Below, one piece after another: positions 40,201 to 52,200 of a stretch of 64,000 bases of DNA (the stretch's first letter is position 1; every line of letters starts with the position of its first letter). Source of the stretch: Arbacia lixula (Eukaryota > Echinodermata > Echinoidea > Arbacioida > Arbaciidae); NCBI GenBank assembly GCA_963669155.1, contig OZ022576.1:26450335-26514334 (forward strand), read 5' to 3'. Below the pieces are notes generated by a model. The model did not search any database, was not told the origin of the DNA, and saw only the letters and a list, made by a program, of their open reading frames with translations. The position numbers were made by a program, and so were the translations under genes.

Positions 40201-43200
40201 GTTGGGGATTTTACATTTGATATTTTGAAAAGAATTTTTGGATGATTAAGCAGGATCCCAGTAATATCTGGCATATTTTATGCTGTTGGAAATTGTTATA
40301 CAAGTTTGGGACACTTTTGGCATGGATTTATTGTCATATAAGCAACTATGTACTGGTATTAAAATGGAGGAATAAAACTTAAAGGGTTTTTTCACTCGAG
40401 CATGTTCAGAGTATTTTTCTACAGGAAGCTGTTGAAACGTGCTGTGAGTAGTGCAGAAACCATGGGAATGCAGAAGCCTAGTCTCTGTCAGGATTCAGGA
40501 TGCTAGGGTAGTGGGGATGTACCTGTGTGTGTAAACAGGGTATTTTGGGACTGTGATGGATTGCTTCTGTGATGGCTTGATAGGGATTGACAATCACCGC
40601 CCACTAAAGTGCTCAATTTGAAAGTGATAAAGTGGTGAGAGACATCTTACTCTTCAGTAATCTTGACAGGGATTTATTCCATCTGCTAAGACATGACAGT
40701 GGGATTAACAACACCAATCAAAACAGTTGATGAACTGGATGGGTATTTAAAAAGGAAAGGGATGTTTACTTGATTGTTGTAGGTAGTTACAAGTAAAATT
40801 ATACTAGTATGGTGCATAACAAGTGCTCTTTTTGCCATAGTGCTCAATTTGAAAGTGACAAACTGGTGAGAGCCATCTTTCTCCTCAGTAATCTTGACAG
40901 GGGTATATTCCATCTGCAGAGAAAAAGCAGTGAGATTAACAACAACAATACAAATGGTTGATGAAGTGTATGGGTACACATACATGTTCATACAAAAAGG
41001 GTATGGATTTTTATTTTGATAGTCGTACATGTAGGTAGTTTCAAGTAAGATTGTAGTGGTATAGTCCATTATAAATGCTGTTTGTTTCAACACGTATTCC
41101 CTTCTTTTTGTGAAGAAAGTGATAGATGTGCTATCATGTATATTAAGTGAGGTATGGAGGGCCAGCAAGGAAAGAAGTGAATGTGTATAATGCAAGGAAT
41201 TTTACATACATGTACAAAGTGATCTTGTCAAAATAATTTGCATGCTGTGTCTTCATGTCACTATAGCAAATTATCTGCACACTTTCTGTTCATGTTCTGG
41301 ACATATGGGTAACACTCTGGTTTGTTTATGAAGATTCTCCCCACTGTGACAACAAATAGTTTGTTGCCTTTATTTGCGGGGGTATATTCCTGCTGCGTTG
41401 CATGTTTAACTCGTAGAGGAAGTCAGCGCAGGAAGCTCCTACTAGGCCCCGCTTGTCGGTTCAAGTCCAGCGTGAATCCTGCAGTTCCTATGTAAGAAGG
41501 AGAGTCTTCTAGTCCTGCTAAGCCTGCGAGAGGAAGCGAAATATTATTGTAGCAATAGAAGAGGATGAAACGGGATAAGTGCACTTTTCAGATGTGATAT
41601 CATAATGTTGGAGTAGACTAGAGCAAGGCGCAGCAGCAACGAGGTCAGGAAACAGAGCATTTTATCCTTCCTTCCTAATGCCCTCGAGTTCCATGTTCGG
41701 TTTGAATCTGGGGATGACAATACATGATTGCCCTCTCTGATAATGAAGGTAGAACACATGGACTCCTGTGGCTTGTATCTCAACAGTGGAGTCACACCCA
41801 GGAAGAGCTCTTGTCATCCCCTTGTCTTGTAAGAGTCACTTTCTTGGGAACAGGTGCTTTGATTTATACATTTTTGTTCCTGTGTATGCTGTTCTGAGGG
41901 ATATTTTCTTTAATTTTAGTGACCATACACAAACTTTATTTGAGGGTCACTTTGTCAGCCATTAAAATTTCAGATGCATTATGTTTGTATGCACATTGAA
42001 GACAGATGTTCAGGTTTATTATGTTTGCAAAGGTCACTCTTGTTTGATTTTTACATTGTTTTTTAGAAGGTACATTTCTCAAATAGAATAAACTGTATGC
42101 TGTTAACAATTGTTATCCCTTCATTTTTCTTGACAGGTTTTCCAGTGGAGGCAGCTGCAGAATATCTACTACAGAGATAGGAAGTTTTCCATCGAGGTGA
42201 CTGACCCAAGAAGGTAATTCATCCATCAATCCCAACCCTCACCGTTCAATATGACAGAATGTATCTTGTTCACATTGCCATAGTTGTGTCCCAGTCTACG
42301 TATCTCAACCAGTGTGCAACCCTTTCCTCCCCAGTATCACAGTCCTTGATAGTAGAACAGTTGTCCTGTTTGTGAATGGAGGCAATGTGAAAGTAGCTGA
42401 GCAGAGACAAGTGCATGGAGGGGGGTAGTCATCCTAGTCATTTCTGATATTTCTAGTTCAGGGTTATCTCAGAGACTTTGATATCACAGTGTGTGAACAC
42501 TGTGTGGCACATCGATGTAATCTTTATATTCTCTAAGGATGTGGGGTGGCCATGTCTGTAATCAATCTCTGGTGTATATATGCCAAACACAGCACTATCT
42601 TGCACCATGCAGTTTGCATCTAGATAGAGTAACATGTAGATGAGTGGTGAATCATGATTGCATCTAGATATAGTACTCATAACCATCACATAGTCACCGT
42701 TGTGATGTGAATATTCACATTTCTGAAGATTTTTTATCTGATGGTCACTTTTGTTTAACATGTTGATGCTAGTATCATACAACAGTACATCTTTAATAGC
42801 CGCTTAAAACAAAGAGAATGTTAGTGATAGTACTATACTCAAAAAAGGAGAGCTCAATGGAAGTGGTTTAGACAAATACATAATGAGAAAGTTTGTTCAT
42901 ACTCCCCCCCCCCCCCCTATTTCATACATCCCTGTCTATGTTAGGCACATATTGAGTTATAACTATATATCCTTCATTTCCTACCTTTGTTCAAGAAGCT
43001 GTGAGTGCCCCATGTGTTTATAAAGGAGACATGTCTTAACCATGGTGTTGATACCGGCAGGCCCTGTCATGTATTTCACTCAGAGTCTGATTGGTGCTCC
43101 AGTTCTGTTCTAGGAATCTTGCCTTGTCATTCAGGGGGGGGGGGGGGGCTAGACAGAAAACAGACTGACCATCGCCCAAGCCCTCATTTGTGCAAATCAT

Positions 43201-46200
43201 TCCTGGGGAAGTTTTTAAGCTGCAGGACTTGCAGTGGCCTGCAAAATTATTGAAGATAACGAGGGCTGTCAGCAGCAGACGAGTGCTCAAGAGGCATTCT
43301 CGATTGCTTTAGGAATTGGGGGAAATCACCGCTGACTTGTTTTCATTTCTGGTCCTGTATGTTCTTTGTATGTTTGTGATTCTTTTTGTCAGATGTATCA
43401 GCTGATATTAATGTTTGTGGAAATGTTATTTTGGCGCCTTTTTTCCTTCAAATTTAGTCTTGGTTTGGGTTTACATAATTTATCACTGGAAGTTACATGA
43501 AAAAATATTAAAAAATACCTTATTGAAATAAAGTTACATATTTGTTGAATGCATCAATTTACATCTGATGTGGCTGTATTCTGCACACACTTCCTTGTTA
43601 ACAATGCTGACTACTTTGCTCTTCCCTGCTTGCATGCACATACATATATTTGCTGACAGATAGTTTCCGAAACCTTTTAAAACAGACGATTGAATAGTTG
43701 AGAAGAACTTGTGATCATCAGTTTAGTTTTTGGTTTTTCTTTCAGGTTTTTATGGGATTTTCAAGGAAGTTATATCACTTTTTTATTGCTTTTTGTTATT
43801 CATATTTTTTATGGATAAACATGGCCTTGATCTGTTCAGAATGAATTATGATAAAGTGAAGATGAAAGGAAAAGATAATGCTCATGGGTGACATTCCAAT
43901 AAACATATATCTACAACATTTTCAACAAGGATGGATCAGTATTGATATTCTTGAAAGTTTGCCAGCAACAATTTCATCCATACCCAGTTAATCATGATAT
44001 GTAGGTGACATAGCTGAGAGCTGAGAGGCCACACTGGAGAAACTAAAACATATATATACCACACCCATGAGCCTCACTATAGGTTGTATTTGATACTTTC
44101 TTGCTTGGGGGTTTTTACCTGAAGTGAAAGCATCTGCTGAGTTTGTTTTCCTGTGGAATTGATGAGGACTATTAATCAAAACAAAATTGATATGGGTTGA
44201 TTAAAAAAGGTATCATGCTGTCTTTGGTGGTGACAATTTGTTATTGTCATTATAAAGTTGAATAGAATTTGAAACAAGTATTTTGGAAGCTTGTGTATTG
44301 TGTTCCCTATATCCTGTACATCCATGACTTCTCAGCTTTTTGAAAGGGTGTGTATTTGTAGTTGCTGTTAACATCTATTACTCTGACCATGGACCTACAT
44401 GTAGGACCATGCCCTAACTGCCAAATCCCCTTGATTGTTTTATGTGCAATTTAACCATACTTTTGACAAAGTTGTGTAGGTTCTTGAGAAGAAATGAAGG
44501 TTGAGACTGCTGCAGTAAAAGATTGGTGCCTATACTCCATTGATTAAACTCAAAGTGATAACATTGAAAACATAGTGATTAGCTCCTTTAACACAGCCAA
44601 AAGGCTGTCCAGTTTATTCCAGTTAGCAATGAGTCACAGGTATACAGTAGGTGGGAGGAGGCAGCTGCCTAATGACTGAAATCTACTAGCTTTTACAGGT
44701 CAATCTGAAAGGATGTAAGTACATTGCATTCTTAGTGATCTGACTTCACAGGTCAGTTACAATGGATTTACGTTGCATTCTTGTAATTCCATGGGTGACT
44801 GATATATTGTAGCAACATGTGTGCTTTGGGAAGAGACAAATGTTTACCTTTGAATTTCCTTGTATGTCACTGCTGCTTATAGAAAAGACATCACTTTCAA
44901 TCCTACTTCTGAGACTCTTTTAGATATTGATCCTTACTCTATTGAAAAGAAATATCTTACATTTTGTACATCATCATACATGTATGTTGTATGGCCTATC
45001 TATTCTCTGGCTTATTATTCATGGACATTTTGAGGGAACTGATACAACAATAGTAAACACTACGAATTCCACCACTCTAAAAAGACATTGAAAGGTGTGG
45101 AAGAGACGGCATCCCTGCTAGGGGAGGTTATTTCCTGTATTCTGAGTGAAGGATTGTGTGGAGGAGTCCCATTGCTAGCGGCCTATCCAGTCATGATGTC
45201 ATCGTCATCATGTCATCATCTTCACCACAAGGACCCGCAAGTGCCGCTGCGTGGTGATGGTATATAGACTATAAAGGAGGAGCCAGAATTGAGTGCTTTC
45301 TGCTTCAGGCTACATCACCTCATCACACCATCAGACCGCTAGCCGTAGAGTATGTCTGGCTGGCTCAGTCTGCCTCCACATAGCATCATCATCATCACAG
45401 GGGCAGGGGACAGAGAGATCGGAAGGTGTGTTTGTCTGGGCGTGATTCACTTCTGTGGGTTGGCTACTGGATTTATTATTGCAAAGCAGCAGGATGCTAT
45501 GAAGCAGCTGCATTTGAAGAAAGGCCTTTATGCGTAATGTAATACTAGCTAACCACACTCTATGTACTACTGCTACATGTACATGTCTAGGCATGTGTCA
45601 CATATATACAATGAGCAACATTGAAAAGGAAAGAGCTTGTACCAATATACACCATGATAGGTATTGGCTTGTGTGGATATTACTTTTTCTACGATCTATT
45701 CCTGAAGGACAGAGACTCAATGATAATGACTTTAAGGACATTCAATGAAAACATGTACATGAATGCCCAGAATTTTACTGCGCATGAACAATATCAGCAG
45801 GAAATCGGGTGATACATTACATCCTACCTTTTGTGTCAAATTTGAGAGGGAATAACGTGTATCTACAGAATATAGGTCATGTAGTCATTTTGAACAGCAG
45901 TAAGTCTAGTGATAATATTACATGGGGCCTCAGTGCAATTTAGCCCCCGTGAAGCAAAAAAAAAAGAACCCATGTGAATAAGAAATAAGCCCTGTGGAGG
46001 AGGAAAAATACCCTCATGGTATCCTGAACAACTCGGTTGAGGTGTTCCGTTTTCATGACGTCAGGCTTGAAAATTAGCCACCGCAAAGAGCTTATGTTAT
46101 TCTGTGAGTAAGCCATATCAGCAATGCTACCTACACCCACCCAGTTGAGGTCTTTCCAACTACACCGGGCATCTGAAGAAACTCATTGTCACATGGTGTT

Positions 46201-49200
46201 TGAGCGATTGCGTATGTATTGCTTCCTGCATGATTCATGTTACTTCATGTTCATAGTTCACTTGATCTTTCTGAAGATTTTCAGGACAAAATGATCATGA
46301 AAGTCTTGTGAAAGTGAATGCCTTTATATTACAATAATTTTCAGAAAGCGAGAGTGTAATACCAATATGCTCTGTGCATTGGAAACCTTTGTCAGAGGGA
46401 ACCAAATAAAGGTGGATAATACTAAGTCTACATAGTTCAGGGAGCTTAGTAGGCTTAGTACATGCAGAGGACACTGCAGAAGACACAATCCGATCAGTCA
46501 TACGACTCAGCGACTGGTCATGGGATCTTGGAAAGTAGGTGACATCACATTTCCAGTCAAAGGCTTATAGTATGACTGCAGAATCATGGAAAAAATGCAT
46601 CGCCTGCGGTGGTCTTCAGTCATATGAGGCATTTTGATAAATGTAGGAGGTTAGACAAATTATGGGAGAGTGCATAGGATAAGAAAGGATGAAGGAAGTA
46701 GAGAGAGAAGAGAGATGACATGGTTATGATATGTGCAGCTTTATAAAAGAATTCATCTTTTACTGGCTGATCCATTTCCATTTTTCGTAGATTTCCGTTT
46801 CAGTCTGGTGCAAGTGTATATGTTTACCATTATTTGAAAGATAAATCAAGGAAAATGAATTGTGATCACTAGTAATGTACAGCTGTACAAGATGAAAATC
46901 TACTGCCTGGTAAAGAAATTATGTAACAATCTCATTAAAACCATTTTATACTTCAGGAATTTTCAAATTAATTTTCTTTATTGTGAGGCAAGTTCCCAGA
47001 GTAATATGTTTATACTTTGTGAGAGAGCGATTGTATAATTTTGTGTCATTTCTGGATTGTTTGCCTGCTGCGCTAAGCATGCAGATTGTATGCCATACAT
47101 TGCCTGTCACCACACCTGGTTTGGTCATACCATATCTAGCCTCTAATAATGGCTCTCCTGAAGACAATTGGATGCACCAATAAAATATTTTGATAATATC
47201 CATTTATTATGCAGTAATATGCATTCACATGTACATGCACACCTATATTATACTGGGATAATAAGACTGTATTAGTGAGATGATGTGTGATTGGTTGAGT
47301 CCCTGTCATGTAGAGTATCACTACTCAATACCTCATATCCCTTGATCATGGGATAGAACAAGTGATTGGACATATTCCAAGCCTGAACAAAATGCAAAGA
47401 TAATGGCATCGGACAAATTTAAAGCAGTTTATTTCTGCCCTTCAAATTTGCGCATACAGCAATACAAAGAAGACTGCTACTTACATCCCCATTGCAATTT
47501 GCTCTAAGAATTTGTTTTGATTGATTTGTAACTTCATGTTCATTTTACTATTTTTTTATTTGAAGAAAATTATGAATATCTCGTCTTATGAATACACTTT
47601 TTTTGTTCTCTATGTACACCTATGAAATGTTTATCTTGTATAATGCCAGTTCTTGGTTCAAAATACCATTGATACAAACTTTTTTTTTTTTTATTGTCAG
47701 TTTATGTTAATTAATGTGTGCTCAAAGAGTATGTATGACATTAGGGCTCTTGCTTGTGTTCATTTCATGTGGTATTAACATCATGTGCAAATTTTGTTTG
47801 AAAAAAATACCAGATGCAATCTTTTTTTGGCCCACAAATCAGCCTTTTCTGTACCAACGGATGTTTTTTACCATACACAAAACCAATTCTAGCAAGAGCC
47901 CTGCATGACGTATTATCATGAGTTTGCTTTATAGATGTGTTTTGTTTTCTTTTGCATGACTAAATGTGTGTCTGTCCACTTTTGTTTCCTTATATAACCC
48001 GCCTTGCCTTGCCTGTGTGTCTGTGTGATCCTGACACCAACACCAACACCGCTCACCACTTGACACTAAACCCCAACACCCAACCCGACCTGTGTTATAT
48101 AATGGTGTAGAGTGGTGCATACACTAAGCAGCTTCAACCTGTATCGTGATGCACTAGAAGAACCTGAAGAATGTTTTGATGATCTATCGGACGCAATCTC
48201 CGACCCCACGACGCAGTAAGTTTTGACAAGTTTGACGTGAGATCCTTCTAATGGCAATTATTGGCTCTTTTCACATAACAAAATGAAGGGAGAATGTTTT
48301 TAAAAATGCACTTAAACAAAGCTGATGGCAGAATTCAATAATGTTAAATGCTTAAAGGTAAGGAGAAGTAACGGAAGAAATGTTAACTTCTCCCAAAATG
48401 TGCCTGGAGACTGGATAGCGTATCTTTTAGATATTGACTATACGCATAATGTATAATTTTGAGGAGATTCTTTCACAGGAATCGCCAAACTAGTACATAG
48501 AGAATTTTATAGAAATGAAGTGATATGTAATAGGAAGCTTTTGATTTTGGGCTTTCCACTACTCCCCTCTACCTTCAATTGTGGGCACAACCATATGTTA
48601 AGGAATCCAAAAAATGACAATGTGATGTTAACATAATCATGTTGGAGTGTTTCAGGTTTGGCACTGAGACCTTATATAGCCTGATTTGTTTTCATATTTG
48701 ATTTTTTAATATTTAAGCATGACGAATTAAATCATATCACTCACTATTTTCATGGTATTGCTAGATTCGTCCTTGCGTTGAGAGCATACAATATCTGCAT
48801 ATTCTGTTTGTCATAAATATTTGGATGTAAACTCATTCTGGCATGATGTATGATTTTGACAAACTCATCGGAGAAAAAAAATCAAATCAAATCAAGATAG
48901 AGTGACAAACTTTCTTTTTATCAGTTGATTGAGTCCTATAAAAAGTTATGGTAAAAATAAGTCATTGGGCTATTGGCAGGGATAGGGTGTTTAGCTTCAT
49001 GAATCATAGTATGTTGAAGAAGTATCCTGCATGACTGATTGTAAGTATTGTGATGTTCCAGTATTTGTGTCAGCGCATCTGATTTGTTATGCCATGCAGT
49101 ATGCTATGCAGATTTCCTGTATGAATATAATGTTCTCCCTGTATATATTTATAAATATTGTTTAGTTTTGTTTCTCCATGTATATTACAAAAGAAAATTG

Positions 49201-52200
49201 ACATGTTCAATATTAATGATTGGATCTACATTTTCCAGATTATTTGTAACAGTGCATGTAGCTTTGAAATGACCATAAGTGTAGTATTCCAAGAAGGTAA
49301 AATAATAAACTGGGATCTATATTGTACCTGATTATGATTTTTTTCATGTTGTTTGTATTTGACATGCAATTAATTATATTTGCAGGGTTTCTGTGAACAA
49401 ATAGAAAAAAAATCATGTTTTGATATGACCTATAATTCATTATTTTTGCAGAGTTTCTGTGAGCAGACGGACGTTTGGAGTGAGTAACGCGACGGTGCAC
49501 GCCTGGTACGGTCACCCGACTCTGATCCGGTCCATGTGGACCATGGCTGTCAACCAGCATCAGTTCTACCTAGATCGCAAGCACAACAAGGTGGACACTT
49601 CTTCCTTTTTTTATTTCTTTTGTCAACACTCTCATTACTATAGGCTCAATTATCATTTCCTATTGTCATTGGTGTATCCATGTCTCTGCACGAAGATGGT
49701 TCAATTTATGATTATCGTAGGTTTCAACCTATCCCCCCCCCCCCAAGTATCCACAATAGTAAAAGAACATATTACAGTAGATGTTAGCTTCTTTCAAGAA
49801 ATATACCCTGTTTCTAAAATATGGGCATATATTACCATCAGAACAGCACTTTGCAGTTCACATAAGGATTTGCTATTTCACCCAGATTGTTCTTGACATT
49901 GCCAGAGAAGGATATTATCCCTCTGAATGATTGAAATATGGAATTCCTGAGATATAAGAGGACACAGAATATTGCATGTTTTATTCATGTGTTCAGAGAG
50001 TATGCTTACGAGATGACAGATGATGGAAAGATGTACTGCAGTAATGATACTGTACATCAAATTTGGTGCGGTAGCCTTAAGATCGCGCCTCATAAAAGAG
50101 GCAGAGATTGCGTGCGATGGCATGATGTGGGGGTCAGTGTTGACGTCAGTACAGAAAGCATAACTAATGAAGAATGGTATTAACAATGTTCAGACATTTG
50201 CTTGACATATTTGCTTGTGATGTTGCCTGACCATAATGGGGTAATGAATGTTGTGTGGAGAAGAGGTATTGTAGTAATATACCTTTGATTGCTAGGTTTG
50301 CTTTGATGTGGCATGACACATTTGGGCAAATAAGCTTCTGTGGAGAAGAGTGAAGTATTATTTCTTTTGCTTCATATTTTTGCTGGTGATATTGTAAGTG
50401 TCATATACTTGAATAATACAAAGTAGGAATACGTAATCAACCTTTTGTTCCATTTACTGGTGGTGTTGGATGACTAATATCGTTAAATGATCAGAAATAG
50501 TAATAAACCCTTGCTTGTTACATTTGCTGGTGATAGTAAAATACTGTTATTGTCATATGATAAGGATGAGTAATGTGTTATTTGCTAGTGATGTTGCAGG
50601 ACAGTTAGTGTCAAATGATAAGAAGTAGTGATAAACCTTTTTTCGTTAAATTTGCTCATGATGTTAAAGTACTGTTATTTAATGATAAGGATGAGTAATA
50701 ATCCTAGTCCTTTTTGGTTGTGATACTGCAGGACCGGTATGCGTCGATGCAGCGCAGCTTCACTCAGATCGCCCATGACCTGACGCGAAGCACCAACTCC
50801 CTGACCTCCTCTTCCCGGGCCTCTGAGGGTGGCAGTGACTCTGGTCAGTCCCAGCCCCAGCCCCAGTCTCAGTCCCAGGGCCAGGGCCAAGGCCAAGGCC
50901 AAGTCCAACCGCAGCAGCAGCAGCAGCAGCAACAACACCAGAGCCAGCCCAGGCCAGAGGAGTCCGCTCATATCACCGCTCCGAGAGAGAAGGACAAGGA
51001 GAAAGACAAAGAGAAGGAGAACTGTGAGTTAAGGTTTAGTTATTGGTTTCTAAGGCCAAAATCAATCAGGGAGTTATGAAGAATGGCAATTAAGTAGGTG
51101 TTTAATTGTCCATTCATTCATTCATTCATTCATTCATTCATTCATGTATTTACTTATTCATTCATACATTCATATATTGGTTCATTCATGCATTTATTCA
51201 TTCATTCATATTCGTTCATTCATGCATTCATTCATGTATTCCTTCATTCAGTCATTCATTCATTCATTCATGCATTCATTCAATCATTCAGTCATTCATG
51301 CATTCATGCATTCATTCAGTCATTCATCCAACCATTCATTCAATCATTCAGTCATTCATGCATTCATTCGTTCAGTCATTCATGCAATCATTCATTCAGT
51401 CAGTCATTCAATCATTCAGTCATTCAGTCATTCATGCATTCATTCGTTCAGTCATTCATGCAATCATTCATTCATTCAGTCATTCATGCATTCATTCATT
51501 CATTCAGTCATTCATTCAATCATACATTCATTCATTCATGCAATCATTCATTCATTCATTCAGTCATTCATACATTTATTCATTCAGTCAGTCATTCAAT
51601 CCATTCATTGATCATTCATTCATTCATTCATTCATTCATTCATTCATTTCTTCATCCTTTCGTTCATATCTCTCTCCATCATCTATCTCTACCTCCTATC
51701 TACCTACCTTCAATATAAACATTTGAGTGTTACTTGTCCATACTGTTGAAGCACACACACTTAAGGAATGCAGCAGGTATCCGCTTGGATGCACCAGAGA
51801 TAGGCGTACTGGTATAGATAAATATATACTACCTGACAGGCATTAGTCATTGTACATATGTATATCCACTGCATGTGATCCCACAAGGAAATGCTTCATA
51901 ATCTGTGACCTGATTAGAGGGTGATATGAATCAGATACCTTTATTTGGTATAGCTTTATGAATGGGGGACCTTCTGATGGATTAGGTAGACAATGGCTAA
52001 TAATATAGCAACTGTCCGAACAGTCTGGAGGAACCAAGGTACCTGATGAAAACAAGGGGATTTGACTTGTGCAGGACTAATCACGGTGAATTTCTGAAGA
52101 TTAGACTCATACCAGAAGGAAGGGGTAACTACTGTAAGAAATAATTTCCCAGTATTTAATGTATAGACTTATACAGTATAAGTGATAGGAAGTGAAAAAA

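Noticed and set aside
41440-41530. tRNA-like B-box (ggttcaagtcc)
   Set aside because: No matching A box, acceptor stem or anticodon arm folds around it; the T stem itself has a mismatch.
51098-51726. Three overlapping plus-strand open frames of 155-206 codons rich in His/Ser/Ile/Phe
   Set aside because: They are frame readings of one (CATT)n array inside an FRMD4 intron.
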